Below are positions 8,203-18,731 of a stretch of DNA of 64,000 nt, piece after piece; position 1 is the stretch's first letter, and every line of letters starts with the position of its first letter. Position numbers and translations under genes: made by a program. The notes under the pieces are model-generated. The model saw only the letters and a program-made list of their open reading frames with translations, made no database searches and was not told where the DNA came from. This DNA is from Novosphingobium sp. KCTC 2891 (lineage in GTDB: Bacteria; Pseudomonadota; Alphaproteobacteria; Sphingomonadales; Sphingomonadaceae): positions 349,925 through 413,924 of the forward strand of contig NZ_JAPCZG010000001.1 of the NCBI RefSeq assembly GCF_025938155.1, read 5' to 3'.

Positions 8203-8406
8203 ATGAACGACTTTTTTACTGATAACAAGAAATCGAGAGGTCGGCCTCCGACGACGGGGATCGGGAAGATGATCGGTGTCCGAATCCAGCCGGACCTGCT
8301 TGCGGCGATCGACTTCTGGAGTGCGGCGCAGCACGACATCCCCTCGCGCCCGGAAGCGATGCGTCGGCTTTTGCGCGCCGCGCTAGGGGGTACGAAGCAT
8401 GGGTAG
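8203..8406 (+). CDS. Ribbon-helix-helix DNA-binding protein
   Basis: Small protein of 67 residues. The N-terminus contains an AT-hook-like basic stretch (KKSRGRPPTT). Residues about 24-60 fit a ribbon-helix-helix fold: a beta strand GVRIQPDL, helix A LAAIDFWSAA, a turn, and helix B SRPEAMRRLLRAAL. Such proteins bind DNA as dimers and often act as antitoxins or local repressors. The ATG at 8203 is preferred to a TTG nine bases upstream. It overlaps the next gene by 8 nt. Function is unknown. Confidence 0.75.
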   Translation: MNDFFTDNKKSRGRPPTTGIGKMIGVRIQPDLLAAIDFWSAAQHDIPSRPEAMRRLLRAALGGTKHG

Positions 8407-8683
8407 CGTCTGGGTGAAGACCTGTGCGTCGGTCATGGCGGGGGCGTCGTTCATGGGCGCGGCCTGCCTCGCTTACATTGCCCAGGGCACGGGCAATGGC
8501 GGAGTTGAAGAGGCGCTGGAGAACCGCGCCGAAGCGCGCCGCAACGAAGCGGCGATCAATTGCCTGGCCATGCTGGAGCGGGCAGAGGCCGCGCAGGAGC
8601 GGCTGATCGACTGGGAGATGAGCAAGGAGGCAAACATCCTTGCGAATGCTCGCCGGGGTGAGGGCGCGGCTGTCCGGCGCTAA
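8399..8683 (+). CDS. Small one-helix membrane protein, partner of the RHH protein
   Basis: Protein of 94 residues. A hydrophobic N-terminal helix (about 8-29, KTCASVMAGASFMGAACLAYIAQG) is followed by a long charged, Ala/Glu/Arg-rich helix (about 35-90). It may be membrane-anchored or periplasmic. The gene starts inside the end of the RHH gene (8-nt overlap), so the two are translationally coupled. No family is recognised. The pair has the size and overlap of a toxin-antitoxin or anti-regulator module, but nothing in the sequence proves this. Confidence 0.6.
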   Translation: MGSVWVKTCASVMAGASFMGAACLAYIAQGTGNGGVEEALENRAEARRNEAAINCLAMLERAEAAQERLIDWEMSKEANILANARRGEGAAVRR

Positions 8684-8713
8684 GCCTCGGGTATCAAATC
8701 AGATATAAGGTAT

Positions 8714-8752
8714 CCGGAAACCGACGGCGCAGATAGCCCCGTCGGTCTCCGG
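8714..8752. terminator. Hairpin between convergent genes
   Basis: CCGGA-A-ACCGACGG (8714-8727) pairs with CCGTCGGT-C-TCCGG (8739-8752), a 14-bp stem with one mismatch and an 11-nt loop. It sits between the small membrane protein gene and typA, both of which end towards it. There is no strong T-run, so it may be a weak bidirectional terminator. Confidence 0.55.
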
Positions 8753-8760
8753 GTAATATG

Positions 8761-10587
<1,827 letters not shown>

Positions 10588-11016
10588 GGTGTGCTTTCTT
10601 CGAGAGATACCGGAGCGCCCCACGTCTCATGGCGAAGAACACGGGGGCTATTACGGGCGCGCGCTTACATCTAATTGTGCATTGCGGCAAGGCGCGATGC
10701 CGATTTGCGGACCCGGACGTGAGATGGGGCGTCATCAGGCAGTTTCAACTGCATCCGGATTTCGGCGGGCGGCACGCAGGCTGCCCCAAATTTGCTGATC
10801 GCTTGGCAGGACTGTGATCGACCGGCCACATCGCGCGCGAATGCGGCGAGGCGTGCGACGTCAGTGGCAGTTTGCGGATTGTTCGCTACGCCAGCGGAAA
10901 TTAGGGAGCGATCCGAAAGACATGGGCACGGCGCTCGGTCCGGCGGGCGATCGCCCCTGGGACGCGCATCAGCGGCGATGCCCGGACCGGACCACCCAGG
11001 AAGGATTTCTCCCGTC
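10588..11016. other. Intergenic region between typA and the TonB receptor gene
   Basis: About 430 bases between divergent genes. Long frames cross it on both strands, but none has a plausible start or domain. It should contain the typA promoter (left) and the receptor promoter (right). I saw no riboswitch or clear Fur-type palindrome. Confidence 0.4.
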
Positions 11017-13677
11017 ATGAAGCTCGTCGCCACCGGTCGTCATCCGAAGGCCCGCGCCCTGCTGCTCGCCGGCGCCGCCACGCTCTTTGCCGGCATGCCT
11101 GGCCTTGCCGCGGCGCAGGAAGCCGCGCTTGCGGAAGAAACGGCCCAGCCCGCCACGGACGACGCCAGGCCGGCCGCCGGTGTGGATGGATCGGACGACG
11201 CGATCATCGTCACCGCCACCAAGCGGGAGCAGACGCTTCAGGATGTGCCCGTCGCGGTCAGCGTGACCACGGCGCAGACCATCGAGCGTGCCCAGATCCG
11301 AGACATCAAGGACCTGTCGAGCTTGGTGCCCTCGCTGCGGGTCAACCAGCTCCAGAGCACGGCCAACACCAACTTCTTCATTCGCGGCTTCGGCAACGGC
11401 GCCAACAATGTCGGCATTGAGCCTTCGGTCGGCGTGTTCATCGACGGGGTCTATCGCTCGCGCTCGGCAGCGCAGGTCGGCGATTTCCCAGATATCGAAC
11501 GCATCGAGGTGCTGCGGGGCCCGCAATCGACGCTGTTCGGCAAGAACGCCTCGGCTGGCGTCATCTCCATCGTCACCGCGAAACCCAGCTTCACCTTTGG
11601 CGGTAATGCAGAGGCCAGCTATGGCAACTATAATGCCGTGGTCTTGAAGGGCGTGGTCACCGGTCCGGTGTCGGACAAGGTCGCCGTCAGCCTTGCTGGC
11701 GGATACAACCGGCGCGATGGCTACAACAAGGATCTGGGCACCGGCAGCGATGTGAACGATCGCAACCGCTGGTTTGTGCGTGGGCAGCTCTATGCCGAAC
11801 CCAGCACGCAGCTGCGCCTTCGCCTGATCGCCGACTATTCGAGCATCGACGAAAATTGCTGTGCCTCGGTCAATGTGCGCCCGTCTGCCTCGACGCTGGC
11901 GGTCCGCGCGCTTGGCGGCAACGTCAACGACGTGAGCGAGCGCTTCGCCAACCGGGTCTGGTCGAGCTATGACGCGCAGAACGACATCCGCAACTACGGG
12001 TTGTCGGGGCAGGTCGACTACGATCTCGGCCCGCTGACCTTCACCTCGATCACCGCGTTCCGCCGCACGGATGCCTTCACCAATTCCGACGCAGACTTCA
12101 CCAGCGCTGACTTGATCGGCCGGTTCTCGCAGGACCTTAAGATCAATACCTTCACGCAGGAACTGCGGGTCGCCACCAACATGGAGGGGCCGCTCAACTT
12201 CCTCGTCGGCGGTTACTACTTCAACGAGAAGATCGACCAGGCCAGCCAGCTGCAATGGGGTGCCGACGCGCGCGGTTATGCCGATGTGCTGATCCGTGGC
12301 CTCAGCGGCGGGGCGCAGTCGCTCGCCGGGATCGAGACGCTGTTCGGCGGCCTTTCCGGGCAGGACTTCGCGGGCAAGTTCTTCGCGCGGGGGCAGGGGC
12401 TGGACGAAAAGTACCGGCTCAAGAACGATGCCTTCTCGGTCTTCGGGCAGGCCGATTTCAAGCTGGGCGACCGCATCACCATCACTGGCGGCGTGAACTA
12501 TACCAAGGACCGCAAGCGCTTCTCCACCAACATCACGTCCAGCGATGTGTTCGCTTCGCTGGACATCCCGGCGCTGCGCTCGGCCGCCGCCAATTATGGC
12601 ATCGCGCAGTATATCGGCCAGACCTTCTTCAACGTGCCAGTCGCCTCGGCCGCGCAGGTTCAGGGCTTCGCTCAGGCCAACCCCGCCGGCTTCGCGCAGA
12701 TCAACACCGCCGCACAGACGCGGACCGCGCCGCTGCTCGGCCTCCAGCAGCTGCAATACCTGCCCGCTTTCCTCAACCTGCCCAACGCGGTGGAGCCGGG
12801 CCGGACGAGCGACGACAAGGTGACCTGGGTGGCGCGCGTCGCGTTCGACGTGAACGACCAGATCAATCTCTATGCAAGCTACGCCACCGGCTTCAAGGCC
12901 AGCTCGATCAACCTCTCGCGCGACAGCCGCCCGTTCGAAAGCGACCGCACCGCGATCGAAGCGGCGGGCATCGGCGTGCCGAACCAGACCTATGGCTCGC
13001 GCTATGCCGGGCCGGAATATGCCAAGGTCTATGAAATCGGCCTGAAGGCGGACTGGAAGGTGGCGACCGCCAACATCGCGGTGTTCCAGCAGTCGATCGC
13101 GGGCTTCCAGTCGAACGTCTTCACCGGCAAGGGCTTCATCCTCGCCAATGCCGGGAAGGAGACGGTGAAGGGCATCGAGTTCGAAGGCACGGTCAAGCCG
13201 GCGAAGGGCTGGCTGTTCTCGGCCGCGTTCACCTACCTTGATGCCAAGTACGACAAGTTCGTGTTGTCGGCGGTGGGCGATCTTTCGGGGACGCTGCCCG
13301 CCGGCATCCCGTCGCTCTCGACCACGCTGGGGGCGCAATACGACTGGGCGCTGGCCAACGGCGACCACCTGATCCTGCGCGGCGACTATCACTACGAATC
13401 GCCGACCCAGATCATCGAGGGGCTGCCCGGCTTCCTCGACATGGGCGTGGCCGCCGCGGTCGATGCGGCGCGGCCCTTCCGGCGCGAGGTGAGCGAGGTC
13501 AACGCCTCGATCACCTATGCGCTGGCGAATGGACTGGAACTCACCGCGTGGGGCCGCAATCTCACCAACGACCGCTACCTGCTCAACGTGTTCGATTCGC
13601 CCGCTCAGCCGCATTCGGTGACCGGCTACACCAACCAGCCGCGCACTTATGGCGGCACGGTGCGCTACCGTTTCTGA
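11017..13677 (+). CDS. TonB-dependent outer-membrane receptor
   Basis: Receptor of 886 residues importing a large substrate across the outer membrane using ExbBD-TonB energy. The signal peptide (1-33, ending AAAQ) is followed by the TonB box DAIIVTA at 61-67. The plug domain has DVPVAVSV and RIEVLRGPQSTLFGKNASAG. A beta barrel follows, ending YGGTVRYRF with the terminal Phe of outer-membrane proteins. ATG 11017 follows AGGAAGG; the frame itself opens earlier. This group of sphingomonad receptors is large and the substrate (siderophore, sterol, plant compound or other) cannot be told here. A strong terminator follows, so it is probably monocistronic. Confidence 0.93.
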   Translation: MKLVATGRHPKARALLLAGAATLFAGMPGLAAAQEAALAEETAQPATDDARPAAGVDGSDDAIIVTATKREQTLQDVPVAVSVTTAQTIERAQIRDIKDLSSLVPSLRVNQLQSTANTNFFIRGFGNGANNVGIEPSVGVFIDGVYRSRSAAQVGDFPDIERIEVLRGPQSTLFGKNASAGVISIVTAKPSFTFGGNAEASYGNYNAVVLKGVVTGPVSDKVAVSLAGGYNRRDGYNKDLGTGSDVNDRNRWFVRGQLYAEPSTQLRLRLIADYSSIDENCCASVNVRPSASTLAVRALGGNVNDVSERFANRVWSSYDAQNDIRNYGLSGQVDYDLGPLTFTSITAFRRTDAFTNSDADFTSADLIGRFSQDLKINTFTQELRVATNMEGPLNFLVGGYYFNEKIDQASQLQWGADARGYADVLIRGLSGGAQSLAGIETLFGGLSGQDFAGKFFARGQGLDEKYRLKNDAFSVFGQADFKLGDRITITGGVNYTKDRKRFSTNITSSDVFASLDIPALRSAAANYGIAQYIGQTFFNVPVASAAQVQGFAQANPAGFAQINTAAQTRTAPLLGLQQLQYLPAFLNLPNAVEPGRTSDDKVTWVARVAFDVNDQINLYASYATGFKASSINLSRDSRPFESDRTAIEAAGIGVPNQTYGSRYAGPEYAKVYEIGLKADWKVATANIAVFQQSIAGFQSNVFTGKGFILANAGKETVKGIEFEGTVKPAKGWLFSAAFTYLDAKYDKFVLSAVGDLSGTLPAGIPSLSTTLGAQYDWALANGDHLILRGDYHYESPTQIIEGLPGFLDMGVAAAVDAARPFRREVSEVNASITYALANGLELTAWGRNLTNDRYLLNVFDSPAQPHSVTGYTNQPRTYGGTVRYRF

Positions 13678-13705
13678 CGCAGGCCCGTGTCAAAGCGACG
13701 GGATC

Positions 13706-13732
13706 AGGGGCGCTGCGGCGCCCCTTTTTCTT
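13706..13732 (+). terminator. Rho-independent terminator of the TonB receptor gene
   Basis: AGGGGCGC (13706-13713), loop TGCG, GCGCCCCT (13718-13725), then a run of Ts (13725-13729) ending TTTTTCTT. A perfect 8-bp GC stem with a T-tract 29 bases after the receptor stop codon. Confidence 0.9.
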
Positions 13733-13813
13733 GCAGCCGGGCGCGATTGGTGTCTCAATCGTTTCAGCGCCTCCGCGCAACGACGGATGGCGATCGGCAG
13801 AGGGGAACCGGTC

Positions 13814-14269
13814 ATGGAATGGATGCTGATGCCGCTTCGGCGCTACGCCGACTTCAAGGGACGCTCGCGCCGCAAGGAATTCTGGCTGTGGGTCCTGCTC
13901 AACATGATCGTCATGACCGTCTTCGTCGGACTGTTCTTTGCCACCGGCGGATACCAGACGGTGATCGACGCCGGAAAGAACGGTGCGTTCGCGGTCTATG
14001 GCGCGATGTTCTCGGGCTTCGGACTGCTGTTCGCGGTGTGGGGGCTGGTCACGCTGGTGCCCAACATTGCGGTCACCGTGCGCCGCCTGCATGACCGCGA
14101 CCTCAGTGGCTGGTGGTATCTCGCGGTCGTGCTGCTGGCGATGATTCCCTACATCGGCGGGCTGGTGAACATCGGGTTCCTCGTCCTGATGTGCCTCGAA
14201 GGCACGCATGGTCCCAACCGCTTCGGCCCCGACCCCAGGGAAACGGGCGGCGCCATGGTCTTTGCGTGA
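13814..14269 (+). CDS. DUF805 membrane protein (first copy)
   Basis: Inner-membrane protein of 151 residues. It has the DUF805 features: an N-terminal RRYADFKGRSRRKEFW motif, four membrane helices, the VRRLHDRDLSGWW motif between helices, and a C-terminal GPNRFGPDP motif. The family role is not established. The start MEWMLMPLRRY at 13814 lies just after AGGGGAACC. It is followed after 31 nt by a second DUF805 gene, so the pair looks like a tandem duplication that has diverged. Confidence 0.9.
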   Translation: MEWMLMPLRRYADFKGRSRRKEFWLWVLLNMIVMTVFVGLFFATGGYQTVIDAGKNGAFAVYGAMFSGFGLLFAVWGLVTLVPNIAVTVRRLHDRDLSGWWYLAVVLLAMIPYIGGLVNIGFLVLMCLEGTHGPNRFGPDPRETGGAMVFA

Positions 14270-14300
14270 TCAAGCTGCCCTGACCAAGGAGACAGGCGCC

Positions 14301-14717
14301 ATGAACTGGATGCTGCTGCCCTACCGCCGCTATGCCGAGTTCTCCGGCCGATCGCGCCGGCGCGAATACTGGATGTTCGTGTTGTTCTACTTGCTGGTGT
14401 TCGTGGTGCTGAACGCGGTGTTCGGCACCAACGAGGTTACCCGCACGCCCACCGGATTCGGCTACGGTAGCCGGCTGGTCGGCGGCGGCGGCCTCCTCGG
14501 CGGGCTGTTCGCGCTGGCGAGCTTACTGCCGGCGCTGGCCGTGTCGGTGCGCCGCCTGCACGATCAGGACCGCACCGGCTGGCTCGTCCTGCTCGCGCTG
14601 ATCCCGTTCCTCGGCGGCTTCGCGCTGCTTGTGCTGATGTGCCTGGAAGGAACGCGCGGCCCCAACCGCTTCGGTCCCGACCCCAAGAATCCCGCCGGCG
14701 CCGAGATATTCTCCTGA
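14301..14717 (+). CDS. DUF805 membrane protein (second copy)
   Basis: Inner-membrane protein of 138 residues, paralogous to the preceding gene: MNWMLLPYRRYAEFSGRSRRREYW at the start, VRRLHDQDRTGW in the middle and GPNRFGPDPKNP near the end. The middle loop is shorter and Gly-rich (about 50-70), replacing the second periplasmic part of the first copy. ATG 14301 follows AAGGAGACA. Its stop is 14 nt from the convergent ybbP stop. Confidence 0.9.
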   Translation: MNWMLLPYRRYAEFSGRSRRREYWMFVLFYLLVFVVLNAVFGTNEVTRTPTGFGYGSRLVGGGGLLGGLFALASLLPALAVSVRRLHDQDRTGWLVLLALIPFLGGFALLVLMCLEGTRGPNRFGPDPKNPAGAEIFS

Positions 14718-14730
14718 GGGACGGCGCCTC

Positions 14731-17268
14731 TTACAACTCTCGCAGCGCCTGCGCGGGCCGGGTGCGCAGTACGCTCAGCGAGCCGGCCACCGCCAGCACC
14801 AGCACCAGCGCCACCCCGGCTGCGAGCACGCCCAGCACGCGCGGCCAGTCCGGCATCCATGCGAAGTCGAACAGCTGCGTCACCACCAGCCACGCCGCGC
14901 CCGTGCCCAGCAGCAGCGCGACCGCCGCAAGCAGCGCGGCGAGCAGGCCGTATTCCGCCAGCAGCAGCGCCAGCAACTGTCGCCGGCTGGCGCCCAGCAC
15001 GCGCAGGATCACGCTGTCGTACTGACGCCGCTCGCGCGCGGCCGCGATGGCGCCGGCCAGCACCGCCATGCCCGCCAGGATCGCCACGCTGGCAGCGGCG
15101 AGGATCGCGGTGCCCATCTGCGACAGGATGTCGCGCGCCTGCGCCAGCACCGGCCCGATCTCGATCACCGAGGATGAAGGCAGCGCGCGCACCAGACCTG
15201 ACAGGATCTGCCGCCGCACCTTGCCCGATTTCTCGCCGCCGGGCAGTTCGATGGTGGCGGCAAGGTTGTGAGGCGCATCGGCGATGGCGTTGGGGCTGAA
15301 CACCAGCACATAGTTGAACCCCATCGAATCCCAGTCGATCCGCCGGAACGAGGCGATGGTCGCGCTGCGCTCCACCCCCAGCAGCGTCACCGTGATCCGG
15401 TCGCCCAGCTTCAGGCCCAGCACGTCGCGCAATTGCTCGTCCACCGAAACCATCGGGTCGCCGGCATAGCCCCTGGGCCACCACGCGCCCTCGGTGATCG
15501 TGTTGCCGTCGGGCACCGCGTCGGCATACGTCAGGCCCCGGTCGCCGCGCAGGGCCCAGGCATCGTCGGGGATCTGCTTCAGGTCCGCCACGCGGGTCAT
15601 CCGGTCCGCCGGGCCATAGGCGATGATGCTGCCGCGCATCGCCGGAACGGTGCGGATCGCGGCGTCGGGCGCGGCGGCGCGCACCACCTGTTCGAACTGC
15701 GGCAGGCTGGCGGGCGGCACGTCGAGCACGAAATAGTCCGGCGCGCGCGCGGGCACGCGGCGGGCGATATTGCCGTCCAGGCTGGTCTGGATCGCCGCCA
15801 GCAGTACGAAGGCGGCAAGCCCGAAGCCCAGCGCCACCACCAGCGCGCCGGTCTGCGCGCCGGGCCGGTGCAGGTTGGCCAGCGCCATCCGCGCGATCGC
15901 GCTCTTGGGCCGGGGCAGCCGCGCCGCCAGCCGCGACAGGCCAAAACCCAGAGCCGCAAGGCTGAGGAACAGCGCCGCCGCGCCGCCCAGGAACCCAGCG
16001 GCTAGCAGCTTCTGCGGCGATGTCAGCACGGCCAGCGCGGTGATCCCGGCCAGCCCTGTGCCCACCGGCAGCGCCGCCGCGCGCCAGCGAGTCCCCAGCG
16101 GCGCCACCCGCGCGCGCATGAGTGCCATGGCCGGGAAATCGCGCGCGCGCAGCAGCGGCGGCGCGGCGAAAGTGAGCGCGATCAGCACGCCATAGGCCGC
16201 CGCGATGGCCAGCGCGGCCGGATCGACCACGAAGCCCGTCTCGATCGGCAGCAGGCCCGACAGCGCCTTGCCCAGCAGCGGTGTCACGCCCACGCCGATG
16301 CCCAGTCCCAGCGCAATGGCCAGCGTGGCCGCGGCGGACAGTTGCAGCAGATAGATGCGTGCCACGTCGCCGCTGGTCGCGCCCAGGATCTTCAGGGTGG
16401 CGATGCTGCTTCGGCGCGCTTCCAGATAGGATGTCACTCCGTTGCCGATGCCGATCCCCGCGATGGCGAGCGCGGCCAGTGCCACCAGGACCAGAAACTG
16501 CCCCATGCGCGACACGAACCGGTCCAGCCCCGGCGAGGCCTTGTCGCGCGTGCGGATCTCGAAGCCCGAGGTAGGAAACCGCGCCTTGAACGCATCGGTG
16601 ACGGCCTGCGGATCGGCGGCGGCAGGCAGGCGCACGCGATACTTGGTGCGCGCCATCGAGCCGACTTGGACCAGCCCGGTCGCGGCCAGCGCCTCCGGGC
16701 CGACGATCACCGTGGGGCCAAGCGAGAAGCCTTCGCCCAGCCGGTCGGGCTCGTCGCCGATCACGCCGCCCACGGTCAGCACGGCCTGACCGATCTGCAC
16801 GGCATCGCCGACGCGTATGCCCAGCCGGTCGGACACGCCGGGCGCGATCCACGCCGTCATCCCGCGCGGCGCGCCGGCCTTGTGGCCACCGTCCAGCGTG
16901 AACGTGCCGTAGAGCGGCCATTTCGCATCGACCGATTTCAGCTCCACCGGCACTGTCATGCGCAGATCGCCAGGCCGCCGCGCGATGGCCTGAAGCCGCA
17001 TGCCGACAGACAGCGTGCCCAGCCGGTCCAGCGCCGCGCGCTCATCTGCCCCGGCCTCGCGCCCGGCGAGTGTGAATTCCGCGTCGCCGCCAAGCATCGT
17101 CTGTCCGCGCGCGGCAAGTTCGTGGCGGATCGCGCCGGTCAGCGTGCCGATCGCCGCCAGCGCGGCGGTGCCGAGCACCAGGCAGACCAGCAGCAGCCGC
17201 AGGCCCCGGAACTTCCAGTCCAGCCCGCGCCGCGCCAGCCGCCATGCGGCGGACCAGGAGAGGTTCAT
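14731..17268 (-). CDS. ybbP: ABC transporter permease, YbbP-like double FtsX protein
   Basis: Inner-membrane permease of 845 residues with two FtsX-type halves. Helix 1 (about 22-42) is followed by a periplasmic MacB-like domain, then helices at about 260-420, a second periplasmic domain (about 490-690) and the last helices at about 715-835. RRSSIATLKILGATSGDV in the first half and QYDSVILRVLGASRRQLLAL in the second are the FtsX signatures. It overlaps the ATPase gene by 4 nt. This permease/ATPase pair beside tesA matches the E. coli tesA-ybbA-ybbP cluster; the substrate is unproven, with lipid or lipoprotein export from the membrane suggested for relatives. Confidence 0.9.
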   Translation of the reverse strand: MNLSWSAAWRLARRGLDWKFRGLRLLLVCLVLGTAALAAIGTLTGAIRHELAARGQTMLGGDAEFTLAGREAGADERAALDRLGTLSVGMRLQAIARRPGDLRMTVPVELKSVDAKWPLYGTFTLDGGHKAGAPRGMTAWIAPGVSDRLGIRVGDAVQIGQAVLTVGGVIGDEPDRLGEGFSLGPTVIVGPEALAATGLVQVGSMARTKYRVRLPAAADPQAVTDAFKARFPTSGFEIRTRDKASPGLDRFVSRMGQFLVLVALAALAIAGIGIGNGVTSYLEARRSSIATLKILGATSGDVARIYLLQLSAAATLAIALGLGIGVGVTPLLGKALSGLLPIETGFVVDPAALAIAAAYGVLIALTFAAPPLLRARDFPAMALMRARVAPLGTRWRAAALPVGTGLAGITALAVLTSPQKLLAAGFLGGAAALFLSLAALGFGLSRLAARLPRPKSAIARMALANLHRPGAQTGALVVALGFGLAAFVLLAAIQTSLDGNIARRVPARAPDYFVLDVPPASLPQFEQVVRAAAPDAAIRTVPAMRGSIIAYGPADRMTRVADLKQIPDDAWALRGDRGLTYADAVPDGNTITEGAWWPRGYAGDPMVSVDEQLRDVLGLKLGDRITVTLLGVERSATIASFRRIDWDSMGFNYVLVFSPNAIADAPHNLAATIELPGGEKSGKVRRQILSGLVRALPSSSVIEIGPVLAQARDILSQMGTAILAAASVAILAGMAVLAGAIAAARERRQYDSVILRVLGASRRQLLALLLAEYGLLAALLAAVALLLGTGAAWLVVTQLFDFAWMPDWPRVLGVLAAGVALVLVLAVAGSLSVLRTRPAQALREL

Positions 17269-17999
17269 TGCGGCCCGTCCGAAACGATGTGCCCGTCGGC
17301 CAGCCGCACGATCCGGCCGCAGCGCTCGGCCAGCGCCTCGTCATGCGTCACCATCAGCAGCGTTGCTCCCGCCTCGGCCGCGCGCGCGAACAGCAGGTCG
17401 GCCACTGCGGCCCCGGTCGCGGCATCGAGATTGCCGGTCGGCTCGTCGGCGAACAGGATGCGCGGCGAGGGCGCCAGCGCGCGGGCAATCGCCACGCGCT
17501 GCTGCTCGCCGCCCGAAAGCTGCGCGGGATAGTGGTGCAGGCGGTGGCCCAGCCCGACCGCTTCCAGTTCGGCCCGCGCGCGTTCCATCGCCCCGTCCGC
17601 ACCGGCCAGTTCCAGCGGGGTCGCCACGTTTTCCAGCGCGGTCATCGTCGGCAGCAGGTGGAAGGCCTGGAGCACGATGCCGATGCGCCCGCGCCGCGCG
17701 GCGGCAAGGCCATCCTCGTTCAGCACAGTGAAGTCCTGCCCATCGACCAGCAGCGTGCCACCGCTGGCGCGCTCCAGCCCTGACAGCACCGCCAGCAGCG
17801 ACGACTTGCCCGATCCCGATGGCCCCAGCAGCGCCACGCTTTCACCCGCGCCCACCATCAGGTCGATGCCGCGCAGGATTTCCACCCGGCCATCGCCGTC
17901 GCCGAGCGCAAGGGTCAGCGCCTTTGCCAGGATGACGGGGCCGGAGAGGAAGGGAGCAGGGGCGGGCGCGGAAGGATCGCTTGTCACGCCTGCAACCAT
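17265..17999 (-). CDS. ybbA: ABC transporter ATP-binding protein, YbbA-like
   Basis: ATPase of 244 residues partnering the double-FtsX permease. Walker A GPSGSGKSS lies at 59-67, Q-loop IGIVLQAFHLLP, signature LSGGEQQR, Walker B ILFADEPTGNLD and the H-loop TLLMVTHDE. These are the features of the LolD/MacB ATPase group. The open frame continues far upstream past the tesA promoter, but the Walker A spacing and the divergent tesA gene place the start at ATG 17999. The 42-nt gap to tesA must hold both promoters. Confidence 0.92.
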   Translation of the reverse strand: MVAGVTSDPSAPAPAPFLSGPVILAKALTLALGDGDGRVEILRGIDLMVGAGESVALLGPSGSGKSSLLAVLSGLERASGGTLLVDGQDFTVLNEDGLAAARRGRIGIVLQAFHLLPTMTALENVATPLELAGADGAMERARAELEAVGLGHRLHHYPAQLSGGEQQRVAIARALAPSPRILFADEPTGNLDAATGAAVADLLFARAAEAGATLLMVTHDEALAERCGRIVRLADGHIVSDGPQ

Positions 18000-18008
18000 G
18001 CCTAGATT

Positions 18009-18025
18009 GGTTGCATCAAGCAACC
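18009..18025. promoter_or_regulatory. Small inverted repeat in the ybbA/tesA divergent promoter
   Basis: GGTTGC (18009-18014), ATCAA, GCAACC (18020-18025) lies in the only 42 nt between two divergent starts, and another GCAACC lies at the ybbA start. It may be a shared operator; no regulator is known. Confidence 0.3.
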
Positions 18026-18041
18026 TGCCCGAAAGTGCCCG

Positions 18042-18731
18042 ATGCGCCGCCTGTCGATTACTGCCCTGTTGCTGCTCGCCGCCTGCTCGTCGCAGCCCGC
18101 GCCCGCGCCGCAGCCCACCGCGACAGGGGCGGCCCATGCCGCAGCGCCGGTCCCCGCAAACGCTCCGGTGATCCTCGCGTTCGGAGACAGCCTCTACGCC
18201 GGCTACCAGCTGGCCCCGGGTGAAAGCTATCCGGCCAAGCTCGAAGCCGCGCTCAATGCCGGCGGCACCGGCGCGCGCGTGGTCAATGCGGGCGTATCGG
18301 GCGATACCACCGCCGCCGCGCGGCAGCGGCTGGCCTTTACGCTGGACAACCAGCCGGTGAAGCCCGCGCTCGTGCTTGTGGGGCTGGGCGGCAACGATAT
18401 GCTGCGCGGTCTGCCTCCGGCCGAAACGCGCGCCAATCTCGATGCGATCCTGGCCGAGCTCAAGCGACGCCAGATCCCCGCGATGCTCACCGGCATGCTT
18501 GCCGCGCCCAATCTCGGTGCGGATTACGTCAAGCAATTCAATCCGATCTGGCCCGCTCTTGCGGCGAAATACAAGGTGCCGCTGGTGCCGTTCTTCCTCC
18601 AGCCGGTGGTCGGCAACGATGCCCTGCTGCTGGGCGATCATCTCCACCCCAATGCGCAAGGCATCGACCGTATCGTGGCGGCCACCGAGGGACAGGTTGC
18701 GGCGACCCTGAAGGCAGCGACGCGGGGTTAG
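18042..18731 (+). CDS. tesA: SGNH-family esterase/thioesterase, TesA-like, predicted lipoprotein
   Basis: Hydrolase of 229 residues of the SGNH (GDSL) family acting on acyl esters or thioesters. Block I is FGDSLYAGYQ with Ser50, block II NAGVSGDT, block III GLGGNDMLRG and block V GDHLHPNAQG with the Asp and His of the catalytic site. The N-terminus has a lipobox LLAAC, so Cys15 is probably lipidated; the E. coli homologue is a soluble periplasmic enzyme. An Ala/Pro-rich linker (16-42) would space it from the membrane. It is divergent from ybbA-ybbP, the conserved neighbourhood. Its stop overlaps the recF stop by 4 nt. Confidence 0.9.
   Translation: MRRLSITALLLLAACSSQPAPAPQPTATGAAHAAAPVPANAPVILAFGDSLYAGYQLAPGESYPAKLEAALNAGGTGARVVNAGVSGDTTAAARQRLAFTLDNQPVKPALVLVGLGGNDMLRGLPPAETRANLDAILAELKRRQIPAMLTGMLAAPNLGADYVKQFNPIWPALAAKYKVPLVPFFLQPVVGNDALLLGDHLHPNAQGIDRIVAATEGQVAATLKAATRG

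Noticed and set aside
10671..11033. 120-residue minus-strand frame between typA and the TonB receptor
   Set aside because: No ribosome binding site and no recognisable fold; it overlaps the receptor's start region.
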